Source: Sipunculus nudus | Lineage: Eukaryota; Annelida; Sipuncula; Golfingiida; Sipunculidae | Assembly: GCA_026874595.1 (NCBI GenBank) | Contig: CM049309.1 | Coordinates: forward strand, 12,762,576-12,826,575 | Direction: 5' to 3' | Length of the DNA stretch: 64,000 bases | Shown here: positions 20,219 to 33,526 of the stretch, one piece after another | Layout of the letters: every line of letters starts with the position of its first letter | Numbering within the stretch: the first letter of the stretch is position 1 | Program-made: the position numbers and the translations under genes | Notes under the pieces: model-generated | Told to the model about the DNA's origin: nothing | The model's input: only the letters and a program-made list of their open reading frames with translations | Databases searched by the model: none

Positions 20219-22343
20219 TTTTTTCAGTTATTGTGAATAGCAGGATGTTGTTATGTGAAAAGCGGCTCGGATACTGCAGTCAATTACGGGAAGTGGGTAT
20301 ATATATTTGACCATTGTATTTAAAGTGATAAGTATTTCCTGAAGAGCGGTCAGTTCATAAGGCGTTGTTGAGAGTAGATATCTAGCGCAGTCTGGTACTC
20401 GCCATCGCAGAACCTATTGGACACGGTCCATTACTCTCAACCCATCACATCACAGGGCGTGGGAGGAATGATTAGGTCGGGGCGCCCGGTGCGGGCAGGG
20501 CCGTCCCGGTCCACTGCTTCTCACTCGGAACCGGGCAAGCCTCTTGATTATCATTACCAGTGCTCAGTTAAGGGAAATGACTTCAAACGGAGAATTAAAC
20601 AATCGCAATGTTCTTGCAGTGTAACAGTGAGAAGATTATTACTCGGAGACCGCATTTAAATGCAGTTCAGAAAAGAGGGACAATCATCATTAATTCATGC
20701 AGTCGCTGGTATTTTGCCGCTGTTGCGCTGAAACTAAACAACCATTTTAATTATCCTAGTGATACATAATAAAATAACAACAATTCAGTACAAGTACACG
20801 TGATGAGGTTTATTTAACAGGTTTGACTCAAGTGAATAATATTTTTTTAATGAATTCTATTTGGGCCGAATCGAAAAAAAAATCTTATCTTCTCGTAATG
20901 TTTTCTATTTTATGTGCTCCTCGATTAGAATTATAAAGGGTGACACTAAAATTACCATTTTAAACGTAAAATGTTCGAAAGATTTTTGGCTATGTTTTTT
21001 TGTTTTTTTTTTAGGCTCATGGATTGACAGCGGTGATGTCATCCGGTGTGGGCGAAGTAACCAGCGACTAGGATAACCGCTGAGGAAACAGCTTCCGTAA
21101 CTGACAGGCTTTAATAAATTAACAACTATATTTGTTCTCTTCTCACACACACATTCACGCGCGCACATGCAGTGAATCAATTTTTAATATATTAATGCGC
21201 AAGATAAGAATAAAGAGATATATACATATCACCAATTAACATATATATTTTACTGCAGTGTCGCTGAATATACGTCAGGTGAAGACATCATGCAGTTCTT
21301 ACATCAAACATTGCCGGCAGTCTGACCGACACGCACATGCATGTAAAAGTTTAAACAAACCAAAATGAGTCGTCAAGAAAAATAGACAAGTAACATCCAA
21401 AAATGCAGTTACCAATAAAAATACATTTTAACCAATACCTGCAGAAATAAAAAAAATTTCCTAACCGCTTTGATGTAATACCGAGCAAAAGATCAAAGGC
21501 TGTTGTTTGTAAATTTGATGAAATTCGGAATTTTATTTTTGGTTCACCAAAGGCAATATCAAAACGATAACGTTATCAAAAATAACTCCGACAAATTCAC
21601 ATGGCATTTTTATATGTGACATTGAAAGTTTGGGTTGAGTTACAGAATTAATCGGAAACGAGCTCGATATACAGGAAAGCGGCCCTTCATTTTGATGTTC
21701 CGCTGCACTCTTGTAAAGGCCGAGGATTAATTTGCGGGAACAACTTTTGTTTTGCTATTGTACCGGTACAAAAGGCGACTTTGTCTGGGCCTGCGTATTC
21801 AGAAAATGAGATATCCTGGGTTCCATCATCTTTTAATAGTGGGCTTTATATTTTGCGGGATTTATTTCACGAGCCCCGGGCAAAGACTGCAACAAAGTAT
21901 TCATGTTCGGAAAGCGCGTACTGCATTGAGTCTCTATATATATAGTCTCCTGTATTGATAATGATGTAATCGCATGATTTTAATAAGGAAAATGGGTTAC
22001 CAGAATTCGTAACAGACAGGATTTTCTCCATATTTATTGAAGATAAATGACAATAATATCTGACAGTGGGTAGAAAATATTTATTATAATATAATTGAAT
22101 ATGTCAAGCAAATGAAATAGTTTATGTGGCAACAATATTGACATAACCCGCAACAATTTACATGTACACAAGGATGATAGAAAAATATTGTTATTTTAGT
22201 GGATCAACACGTAAAAGCACCGAGTGCACGAAATATAAGCAAATACATAGATGTAATACATTATAGCACCTTAAGAGTTGTGAACCTAATATTTGAGGCG
22301 CTGCTCATGCAGCAGGCATGCAGAATGTCCTCTGGAAATTAGG
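20219..22343. other. Spacer 6
   Basis: It has the same layout as spacer 0. The T run (20995-21012) is broken by a G at 21002. The high-coordinate end carries GGGTAGAAAAT and GGATGATAG, both shared with spacer 9, and a private ATACATTATAGCACCTTAAG. No gene is seen beyond the 50-codon ORF. Confidence 0.8.
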
Positions 22344-23546
22344 TTAAAAAGGAAACTGTTTGTGAAACTGTCTGAGCACCGTCTGGGTCTGTTCAGCAGG
22401 AATGAGGGCCATGAGCTCCAGGGCATCTCTCATTCTCTTGAGCGTTTCATAGTTGTCTCTGCCCGTGACCGTCAGAGTGAAGACTTCCATATCACCTACT
22501 TTCCTCCGCTTGTCCATCGTGGCACCGACCTGCGGAGCCCCAAGACCTGTGGCTTTTCTTTTCTGGCCCGCCTGTGGACCTGTCTTCTCATCCACCCGAC
22601 GGTCCCGACCGGGGCAGGCACAGATTCGGACCTCGGCAGACTGTCTGCCCAGCACTTGCCCCTAGTGTTCCAGCGTGAAGATGACCCTGAGAGGGCGTCT
22701 GTTGAGTCCACCCAAACAGGAAGAGAAGCACATGAACTGGTAGAGGTTGGTGATCCATTGGTTACCCGCTTGTGGTGTCTGATGAGGTATAATGACTGAC
22801 TGCCTGCGCGTTTCGGGGTCCTCGTAGTACCGGGAAAGTGAATGTTCGCATCGCAGCAGGTGGGATGGTGCTGGGTGGTTGTCGTTGAACTCGCTTGTTC
22901 CGGCGTGGTTTGGACATCGGGTGACGATCTCCTGCACGTGTTCCGGTTTGACATAGACAGGCATGGCTCTGATAATACTACCGCTGGGAGGTGGGGTGGC
23001 CGTGGTGAACTTGACCGGACAAGCAGTGGCCATGCGCACATAGAGTTTATTCAGAGCTGGTGAGTAGGTCCAGTTGGCAGATTTGGTGTCCTTGACTGGC
23101 TGTTCGAAACCCACCTGGAAGCCGTAGTGGCCTGGGTATGCCGTGGCAGACGGCAGGGAGTGCTGCTGGCCTGTGGCTGGAGAAGCCTGCGGTGACGGGG
23201 TTGATGTGGTCAGGGGTACAGGGATTTGCGAGTCCGCTGCTCTGTCACTCATGTCACGTGACGCATCGGCTTCCAGCAGATCCTGTACGCTGTCGGCATG
23301 AGTGTAATATTCTTCGGGATCCGTTTTCAGAAGATCGGCGTGTGGACGGCCGAGAACTCCCTCCACGTCCGCCGTGCTGAGTGGACAGAGGTCCTCCGAA
23401 TCCGAACCGGAACTGAGCGAATGCCACAGCTGATCCACCTCATCTGAAACATCGTATTGCTCGGTGTCTTCTAGCACAAACGCTGGTTGCTTTTTCGCCG
23501 GGCTGGTTTGAAGATCGGTCCGATGATAGTGCATGAATGAAGTCAT
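22344..23546 (-). pseudogene. p53: p53-family gene 7, nonsense at codon 295
   Basis: CAG at codon 295 is TAG (plus-strand CTA at 22662-22664), giving a 294-residue product. It would keep the transactivation box, the Zn site and R283, but lose the last DNA-binding strand and helix (R307, R314, R316), both basic clusters and the tetramerisation domain. The rest of the frame stays open to the normal stop. V278L and S392R are shared with gene 10. The product could at most act through its N-terminus, for example by occupying MDM2-like partners (inference). The TATA box is at 23626-23633. Confidence 0.9.
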
Positions 23547-25669
23547 TTTTTTCAGTTATTGTGAATAGCAGGATGTTGTTATGTGAAAAGCGGCTCGGAT
23601 ACTGCAGTCAATTACGGGAAGTAGGTATATATATTTGACCATTGTATTTAAAGTGATAAGTATTTCCTGAAGAGCGGTCAGTTCATAAGGCGTTGTTGAG
23701 AGTAGATATCTAGCGCAGTCTGGTACTCGCCATCGCAGAACCTATTGGACACGGTCCATTACTCTCAACCCATCACATCACAGGGCGTGGGAGGAATGAT
23801 TAGGTCGGGGCGCCCGGTGCGGGCAGGGCCGTCCCGGTCCACTGCTTCTCACTCGGAACCGGGCAAGCCTCTTGATTATCATTACCAGTGCTCAGTTAAG
23901 GGAAATGACTTCAAACGGAGACTTAAACAATCGCAATGTTCTTGCAGTGTAACAGTGAGAAGATTATTACTCGGAGACCGCATTTAAATGCAGTTCAGAA
24001 AAGAGGGACAATCATCATTAATTCATGCAGTCGCTGGTATTTTGCCGCTGTTGCGCTGAAACTAAACAACCATTTTAATTATCCTAGTGATACATAATAA
24101 AATAACAACAATTCAGTACAAGTACACGTGATGAGGTTTATTTAACAGGCTTGACTCAAGTGAATAATATTTTTTTAATGAATTCTATTTGGGCCGAATC
24201 GAAAAAAAAATCTTATCTTCTCGTAATGTTTTCCATTTTATGTGCTCCTCGATTAGAATTATAAAGGATGACACTAAAATTACCATTTTAAACGTAAAAT
24301 GTTCGAAAGATTTTTGGCTATGTTTTTTTTTTTTTTTTAGGCTCATGGATTGACAGCGGTGATATCATCCGGTGTGGGCGAAGTAACCAGCGACTAGGAT
24401 AACCGCTGAGGAAACAGCTTCCGTAACTGACAGGCTTTAATAAATTAACAAATATATTTGTTCTCTTCTCACACACACATTCACGCGCGCACATGCAGTG
24501 AATCAATTTTTAATATATTAATGCGCAAGATAAGAAAAAAGAGATATATACATATCACCAATTAACATATATTTTTACTGCAGTGTCGCTGAATATACGT
24601 CAGGTGAAGACATCATGCAGTTCTTACATCAAACATTGCCGGCAGTCTGACCGACACGCACATGCATGTAAAAGTTTAAACAAACCAAAATGAGTCGTCA
24701 AGAAAAATCGACAAGTAACATCCAAAAATGCAGTTACCAATGAAAATACATTTTAACCAATACCTGCAGAAATAAAAAAAAATTTCCTAACCGCTTTGAT
24801 GTAATACCGAGCAAAAGATCAAAGGCTGTTGTTTGTAAATTTGATGAAATTCGGAATTTTATTTTTGGTTCACCAAAGGCCATATCAAAACAATAACGTT
24901 ATCAAAAATAACTCCGACAAATTCACATGGCATTTTTATGTGTGACATTGAAAGTTTGGGTTGAGTTATAGAATTAATCGGAAACGAGCTCGATATACAG
25001 GAAAGCGGCCCTTCATTTTCATGTTCCGCTGCACTCTTGTAAAGGCCGAGGATTAATTTGCGGGAACAACTTTTGTTTTGCTATTGTACCGGTACAAAAG
25101 GCGACTTTGTCTGGGCCTGCGTATTCAGAAAATGAAATATCCTGGGTTCCATCATCTTTTAATTGTGGGCTTTATATTTTGCGGGATTTATTTCACGAGC
25201 CCCGGGCAAAGACTGCAACAAAGTATTCATGTTCGGAAAGCGCGTACTGCATTGAGTCTCTATATATATAGTCTCCTGTATTGATAATGATGTAATCGCA
25301 TGATTTTAATAAGGAAAATGGGTTACCAGAATTCGTAACAGACAGGATTTTCTCCATATTTATTGAAGATAAATGACAATAATATCTGACAGTGGGTTGA
25401 AAATATTTATTATAATATAATTGAATATGTCAAGCAAATGAAATAGTTTATGTAGCAACAATATTGACATAACCCGCAACAATTTACATGTACACAAGGA
25501 TGTTAGAAAAATATTGTTATTTTAGTGGATCAACACGTAAAAGCACCGAGTGCACGAAATATAAGCAAATACATAGATGTAATATATTATAGCACCTAAA
25601 GAGTTGTGAACCTAATATTTGAGGCGCTGCTCATGCAGCAGGCATGCAGAATGTCCTCTGGAAATTAGG
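23547..25669. other. Spacer 7
   Basis: It has the same layout as spacer 0. The T run is 24323-24338 (16 T). It carries the variants GTAGGTATAT beside the TATA box, GATATCATCC, and CAATAACGTTATC, which breaks the 12-bp palindrome. The small ORF begins MKYPG. No other gene is seen. Confidence 0.8.
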
Positions 25670-26872
25670 TTAAAAAGGAAACTGTTTGTGAAACTGGCTG
25701 AGCACCGTCTGGGTCTGTTCAGCAGGGATGAGGGCCATGAGCTCCAGGGCATCTCTCATTCTCTTGAGCGTTTCATAGTTATCTCTGCCCGTGACCGTCA
25801 GAGTGAAGACTTCCATATCACCTACTTTCCTCCGCTTGTCCATCGTGGCACCGACCTGCGGAGCCCCAAGACCTGTGGCTTTTCTTTTCTGGCCCGCCTG
25901 TGGACCTGTCTTCTCATCCACCCGACGGTCCCGACCGGGGCAGGCACAGATTCGGACCTCGGCAGACTGTCTGCCCAGCACTTGCCCCTAGTGTTCCAGC
26001 GTGAAGATGACCCTGAGAGGGCGTCTGTTGAGTCCACCAACACAGGAAGAGAAGCACATGAACTGGTAGAGGTTGGTGATCCATTGGTTACCCGCTTGTG
26101 GTGTCTGATGAGGTATAATGACTGACTGCCTGCGCGTTTCGGGGTCCTCGTAGTACCGGGAAAGTGAATGTTCGCATCGCAGCAGGTGGGATGGTGCTGG
26201 GTGGTTGTCGTTGAACTCGCTTGTACCGGCGTGGTTTGGACATCGGGTGACGATCTCCTGCACGTGTTCCGGCTTGACATAGACAGGCATGGCTCTGATA
26301 ATACTACCGCTGGGAGGTGGGGTGGCCGTGGTGAACTTGACCGGACAAGCAGTGGCCATGCGCACATAGAGTTTATTCAGAGCTGGTGAGTAGGTCCAGT
26401 TGGCAGATTTGGTGTCCTTGACTGGCTGTTCGAAACCCACCTGGAAGCCGTAGTGGCCTGGGTATGCCGTGGCAGACGGCAGGGAGTGCTGCTGGCCTGT
26501 GGCTGGAGAAGCCTGCGGTGACGGGGTTGATGTGGTCAGGGGTACAGGGATTTGCGAGTCCGCTGCTCTGTCACTCATGTCACGTGACGCATCGGCTTCC
26601 AGCAGATCCTGTACGCTGTCGGCATGAGTGTAATATTCTTCGGGATCCGTTTTCAGAAGATCGGCGTGTGGACGGCCGAGAACTCCCTCCACGTCCGCCG
26701 TGCTGAGTGGACAGAGGTCCTCCGAATCCGAACCGGAACTGAGCGAATGCCACAGCTGATCCACCTCATCTGAAACATCGTATTGCTCGGTGTCTTCTAG
26801 CACAAACGCTGGTTGCTTTTTCGCCGGGCTGGTTTGAAGATCGGTCCGATGATAGTGCATGAATGAAGTCAT
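25670..26872 (-). pseudogene. p53: p53-family gene 8, nonsense at codon 295
   Basis: It carries the same CAG-to-TAG change (25988-25990) as genes 7, 9 and 10. Apart from this stop the conceptual protein is the consensus form. A silent change at codon 278 (plus-strand CCACCAACAC) is private. The TATA box is at 26951-26958. Confidence 0.9.
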
Positions 26873-28992
26873 TTTTTCAGTTATTGTGAATAGCAGGATG
26901 TTGTTATGTGAAAAGCGGCTCGGATACTGCAGTCAATTACGGGAAGTAGGTATATATATTTGACCATTGTATTTAAAGTGATAAGTATTACCTGAAGAGC
27001 GGTCAGTTCATAAGGCGTTGTTTAGAGTAGATATCTAGCGCAGCCTGGTACTCGCCATCGCAGAACCTATTGGACACGGTCCATTACTCTCAACCCATCA
27101 CATCACAGGGCGTGGGAGGAATGATTAGGTCGGGGCGCCCGGTGCGGGCAGGGCCGTCCCGGTCCACTGCTTCTCACTCGGAACCGGGCAAGCCTCTTGA
27201 TTATCATTACCAGTGCTCAGATAAGGGAAATGACTTCAAACGGAGACTTAAACAATCGCAATGTTCTTGCAGTGTAACAGTGAGAAGATTATTACTCGGA
27301 GACCGCATTTAAATGCAGTTCAGAAAAGAGGGACAATCATCATTAATTCATGCAGTCGCTGGTATTTTGCCGCTGTTGCGCTGAAACTAAACAACCATTT
27401 TAATTATCCTAGTGATACATAATAAAATAACAACAATTCAGTACAAGTACACGTGATGAGGTTTATTTAACAGGCTTGACTCAAGTGAATAATATTTTTT
27501 TAATGAATTCTATTTGGGCCGAATCAAAAAAAAATCTTATCTTCTCGTAATGTTTTCTATTTTATGTGCTCCTCGATTAGAATTATAAAGGGTGACACTA
27601 AAATTACCATTTTAAACGTAAAATGTTCGAAAGATTTTTGGCTATGTTTTTTTTTTTTTTTAGGCTCATGGATTGACAGCGGTGATATCATCCGGTGTGG
27701 GCGAAGTAACCAGCGACTAGGATAACCGCTGAGGAAACAGCTTCCGTAACTGACAGGCTTTAATAAATTAACAACTATATTTGTTCTCTTCTCACACACA
27801 CATTCACGCGCGCACATGCAGTGAATCAATTTTTAATATATTAATGCGCAAGATAAGAGTAAAGAGATATATACATATCACCAATTAACATATATTTTTA
27901 CTGCAGTGTCGCTGAATATACGTCAGGTGAAGACATCATGCAGTTCTTACATCAAACATTGCCGGCAGTCTGACCGACACGCACATGCATGTAAAAGTTT
28001 AAACAAACCAAAATGAGTCGTCAAGAAAAATCGACAAGTAACATCCAAAAATGCAGTTACCAATAAAAATACATTTTAACCAATACCTGCAGAAATAAAA
28101 AAAAATTTCCTAACCGCTTTGATGTAATACCGAGCAAAAGATCAAAGGCTGTTGTTTGTAAATTCGATGAAATTCGGAATTTTATTTTTGGTTCACCAAA
28201 GGCCATATCAAAACAATAACGTTATCAAAAATAACTCCGACAAATTCACATGGCATTTTTATGTGTGACATTGAAAGTTTGGGTTGAGTTATAGAATTAA
28301 TCGGAAACGAGCTCGATATACAGGAAAGCGGCCCTTCATTTTCATGTTCCGCTGCACTCTTGTAAAGGCCGAGGATTAATTTGCGGGAACAACTTTTGTT
28401 TTGCTATTGTACCGGTACAAAAGGCGACTTTGTCTGGGCCTGCGTATTCAGAAAATGAAATATCCTGGGTTCCATCATCTTTTAATTGTGGGCTTTATAT
28501 TTTGCGGGATTTATTTCACGAGCCCCGGGCAAAGACTGCAACAAAGTATTCATGTTCGGAAAGCGCGTACTGCATTGAGTCTCTATATATATAGTCTCCT
28601 GTATTGATAATGATGTAATCGCATGATTTTAATAAGGAAAATGGGTTACCAGAATTCGTAACAGACAGGATTTTCTCCATATTTATTGAAGATAAATGAC
28701 AATAATATCTGACAGTGGGTTGAAAATATTTATTATAATATAATTGAATATGTCAAGCAAATGAAATAGTTTATGTAGCAACAATATTGACATAACCCGC
28801 AACAATTTACATGTACACAAGGATGATAGAAAAATATTGTTATTTTAGTGGATCAACACGTAAAAGCACCGAGTGCACGAAATATAAGCAAATACATAGA
28901 TGTAATATATTATAGCACCTAAAGAGTTGTGAACCTAATATTTGAGGCGCTGCTCATGCAGCAGGCATGCAGAATGTCCTCTGGAAATTAGG
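26873..28992. other. Spacer 8
   Basis: It has the same layout as spacer 0. The T run is 27647-27661 (15 T). Variants TTTAGAGTAG, TATTACCTG and GTAGGTATAT in the promoter area group it with spacers 11, 12 and 15. The small ORF begins MKYPG. No other gene is seen. Confidence 0.8.
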
Positions 28993-30195
28993 TTAAAAAG
29001 GAAACTGTTTGTGAAACTGGCTGAGCACCGTCTGGGTCTGTTCAGCAGGGATGAGGGCCATGAGCTCCAGGGCATCTCTCATTCTCTTGAGCGTTTCATA
29101 GTTGTCTCTGCCCGTGACCGTCAGAGTGAAGACTTCCATATCACCTACTTTCCTCCGCTTGTCCATCGTGGCACCGACCTGCGGAGCCCCAAGACCTGTG
29201 GCTTTTCTTTTCTGGCCCGCCTGTGGACCTGTCTTCTCATCCACCCGACGGTCCCGACCGGGGCAGGCACAGATTCGGACCTCGGCAGACTGTCTGCCCA
29301 GCACTTGCCCCTAGTGTTCCAGCGTGAAGATGACCCTGAGAGGGCGTCTGTTGAGTCCACCCACACAGGAAGAGAAGCACATGAACTGGTAGAGGTTGGT
29401 GATCCATTGGTTACCCGCTTGTGGTGTCTGATGAGGTATAATGACTGACTGCCTGCGCGTTTCGGGGTCCTCGTAGTACCGGGAAAGTGAATGTTCGCAT
29501 CGCAGCAGGTGGGATGGTGCTGGGTGGTTGTCGTTGAACTCGCTTGTACCGGCGTGGTTTGGACATCGGGTGACGATCTCCTGCACGTGTTCCGGCTTGA
29601 CATAGACAGGCATGGCTCTGATAATACTACCGCTGGGAGGTGGGGTGGCCGTGGTGAACTTGACCGGACAAGCAGTGGCCATGCGCACATAGAGTTTATT
29701 CAGAGCTGGTTAGTAGGTCCAGTTGGCAGATTTGGTGTCCTTGACTGGCTGTTCGAAACCCACCTGGAAGCCGTAGTGGCCTGGGTATGCCGTGGCAGAC
29801 GGCAAGGAGTGCTGCTGGCCTGTGGCTGGAGAAGCCTGCGGTGACGGGGTTGATGTGGTCAGGGGTACAGGGATTTGCGAGTCCGCTGCTCTGTCACTCA
29901 TGTCACGTGACGCATCGGCTTCCAGCAGATCCTGTACGCTGTCGGCATGAGTGTAATATTCTTCGGGATCCGTTTTCAGAAGATCGGCGTGTGGACGGCC
30001 GAGAACTCCCTCCACGTCCGCCGTGCTGAATGGACAGAGGTCCTCCGAATCCGAACCGGAACTGAGCGAATGCCACAGCTGATCCACCTCATCTGAAACA
30101 TCGTATTGCTCGGTGTCTTCTAGCACAAACGCTGGTTGCTTTTTCGCCGGGCTGGTTTGAAGATCGGTCCGATGATAGTGCATGAATGAAGTCAT
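28993..30195 (-). pseudogene. p53: p53-family gene 9, two nonsense codons (162 and 295)
   Basis: TCA to TAA at codon 162 (29710-29712) stops translation at residue 161, just inside the DNA-binding domain. The shared codon-295 TAG (29311-29313) is also present. Only the transactivation region and linker would be made. L56F is shared with genes 13 and 16. This is the most degraded copy in the window. The TATA box (30275-30282) is unchanged. Confidence 0.93.
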
Positions 30196-32323
30196 TTTTT
30201 TCAGTTATTGTGAATAGCAGGATGTTGTTATGTGAAAAGCGGCTCGGATACTGCAGTCAATTACGGGAAGTGGGTATATATATTTGACCATTGTATTTAA
30301 AGTGATAAGTATTTCCTGAAGAGCGGTCAGTTCATAAGGCGTTGTTGAGAGTAGATATCTAGCGCAGTCTGGTACTCGCCATCGCAGAACCTATTGGACA
30401 CGGTCCATTACTCTCAACCCATCACATCACAGGGCGTGGGAGGAATGATTAGGTCGGGGCGCCCGGTGCGGGCAGGGCCGTCCCGGTCCACTGCTTCTCA
30501 CTCGGAACCGGGCAAGCCTCTTGATTATCATTACCAGTGCTCAGTTAAGGGAAATGACTTCAAACGGAGACTTAAACAATCGCAATGTTCTTGCAGTGTA
30601 ACAGTGAGAAGATTATTACTCGGAGACCGCATTTAAATGCAGTTCAGAAAAGAGGGACAATCATCATTAATTCATGCAGTCGCTGGTATTTTGCCGCTGT
30701 TGCGCTGAAACTAAACAACCATTTTAATTATCCTAGTGACACATAATAAAATAACAACAATTCAGTACAAGTACACGTGATGAGGTTTATTTAACAGGCT
30801 TGACTCAAGTGAATAATATTTTTTTAATGAATTCTATTTGGGCCGAATCGAAAAAAAAATCTTATCCTCTCGTAATGTTTTCTATTTTATGTGCTCCTCG
30901 ATTAGAATTATAAAGGGTGACACTAAAATTACCATTTTAAACGTAAAATGTTCGAAAGATTTTTGGCTATGTTTTTCTTTCTTTTTTTTTTAGGCTCATG
31001 GATTGACAGCGGTGATGTCATCCGGTGTGGGCGAAGTAACCAGCGACTAGGATAACCGCTGAGGAAACAGCTTCCGTAACTGACAGGCTTTAATAAATTA
31101 ACAACTATATTTGTTCTCTTCTCACACACACATTCACGCGCGCACATGCAGTGAATCAATTTTTAATATATTAATGCGCAAGATAAGAATAAAGAGATAT
31201 ATACATATCACCAATTAACATATATATTTTACTGCAGTGTCGCTGAATATACGTCAGGTGAAGACATCATGCAGTTCTTACATCAAACATTGCCGGCAGT
31301 CTGACCGACACGCACATGCATGTAAAAGTTTAAACAAACCAAAATGAGTCGTCAAGAAAAATCGACAAGTAACATCCAAAAATGCAGTTACCAATAAAAA
31401 TACATTTTAACCAACACCTGCAGAAATAAAAAAAAATTTCCTAACCGCTTTGATGTAATACCGAGCAAAAGATCAAAGGCTGTTGTTTGTAAATTTGATG
31501 AAATTCGGAATTTTATTTTTGGTTCACCAAAGGCAATATCAAAACGATAACGTTATCAAAAATAACTCCGACAAATTCACATGGCATTTTTATGTGTGAC
31601 ATTGAAAGTTTGGGTTGAGTTACAGAATTAATCGGAAACGAGCTCGATATACAGGAAAGCGGCCCTTCATTTTCATGTTCCGCTGCACTCTTGTAAAAGC
31701 CGAGGATTAATTTGCGGGAACAACTTTTGTTTTGCTATTGTACCGGTACAAAAGGCGACTTTGTCTGGGCCTGCGTATTCAGAAAATGAGATATCCTGGG
31801 TTCCATCATCTTTTAATAGTGGGCTTTATATTTTGCGGGATTTATTTCACGAGCCCCGGGCAAAGACTGCAACAAAGTATTCATGTTCGGAAAGCGCGTA
31901 CTGCATTAAGTCTCTATATATATAGTCTCCTGTATTGATAATGATGTAATCGCATGATTTTAATAAGGAAAATGGGTTACCAGAATTCGTAACAGACAGG
32001 ATTTTCTCCATATTTATTGAAGATAAATGACAATAATATCTGACAGTGGGTAGAAAATATTTATTATAATATAATTGAATATGTCAAGCAAATGAAATAG
32101 TTTATGTGGCAACAATATTGACATAACCCGCAACAATTTACATGTACACAAGGATGATAGAAAAATATTGTTATTTTAGGGGATCAACACGTAAAAGCAC
32201 CGAGTGCACGAAATATAAGCAAATACATAGATGTAATATATTATAGCACCTAAAGAGTTGTGAACCTAATATTTGAGGCGCTGCTCATGCAGCAGGCATG
32301 CAGAATGTCCTCTGGAAATTAGG
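30196..32323. other. Spacer 9
   Basis: It has the same layout as spacer 0. The T run (30972-30991) is broken by two C residues (30977 and 30981), a pattern shared with spacer 10. CTTATCCTCTCG near 30861 is also shared with spacer 10. The high-coordinate end matches spacer 6 variants. No gene is seen beyond the 50-codon ORF. Confidence 0.8.
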
Positions 32324-33526
32324 TTAAAAAGGAAACTGTTTGTGAAACTGTCTGAGCACCGTCTGGGTCTGTTCAGCAGGAATGAGGGCCATGAGCTCCA
32401 GGGCATCTCTCATTCTCTTGAGCGTTTCATAGTTGTCTCTGCCCGTGACCGTCAGAGTGAAGACTTCCATATCACCTACTTTCCTCCGCTTGTCCATCGT
32501 GGCACCGACCTGCGGAGCCCCAAGACCTGTGGCTTTTCTTTTCTGGCCCGCCTGTGGACCTGTCTTCTCATCCACCCGACGGTCCCGACCGGGGCAGGCA
32601 CAGATTCGGACCTCGGCAGACTGTCTGCCCAGCACTTGCCCCTAGTGTTCCAGCGTGAAGATGACCCTGAGAGGGCGTCTGTTGAGTCCACCCAAACAGG
32701 AAGAGAAGCACATGAACTGGTAGAGGTTGGTGATCCATTGGTTACCCGCTTGTGGTGTCTGATGAGGTATAATGACTGACTGCCTGCGCGTTTCGGGGTC
32801 CTCGTAGTACCGGGAAAGTGAATGTTCGCATCGCAGCAGGTGGGATGGTGCTGGGTGGTTGTCGTTGAACTCGCTTGTTCCGGCGTGGTTTGGACATCGG
32901 GTGACGATCTCCTGCACGTGTTCCGGTTTGACATAGACAGGCATGGCTCTGATAATACTACCGCTGGGAGGTGGGGTGGCCGTGGTGAACTTGACCGGAC
33001 AAGCAGTGGCCATGCGCACATAGAGTTTATTCAGAGCTGGTGAGTAGGTCCAGTTGGCAGATTTGGTGTCCTTGACTGGCTGTTCGAAACCCACCTGGAA
33101 GCAGTAGTGGCCTGGGTATGCCGTGGCAGTCGGCAGGGAGTGCTGCTGGCCTGTGGCTGGAGAAGCCTGCGGTGACGGGGTTGATGTGGTCAGGGGTACA
33201 GGGATTTGCGAGTCCGCTGCTCTGTCACTCATGTCACGTGACGCATCGGCTTCCAGCAGATCCTGTACGCTGTCGGCATGAGTGTAATATTCTTCGGGAT
33301 CCGTTTTCAGAAGATCGGCGTGTGGACGGCCGAGAACTCCCTCCACGTCCGCCGTGCTGAGTGGACAGAGGTCCTCCGAATCCGAACCGGAACTGAGCGA
33401 ATGCCACAGCTGATCCACCTCATCTGAAACATCGTATTGCTCGGTGTCTTCTAGCACAAACGCTGGTTGCTTTTTCGCCGGGCTGGTTTGAAGATCGGTC
33501 CGATGATAGTGCATGAATGAAGTCAT
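32324..33526 (-). pseudogene. p53: p53-family gene 10, nonsense at codon 295
   Basis: TAG at codon 295 lies at 32642-32644. V278L, S392R and several silent changes are shared with gene 7, three units away. S133T is private, and G142C is otherwise seen only in gene 5. The copy is therefore a mosaic. The TATA box is at 33607-33614. Confidence 0.9.
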
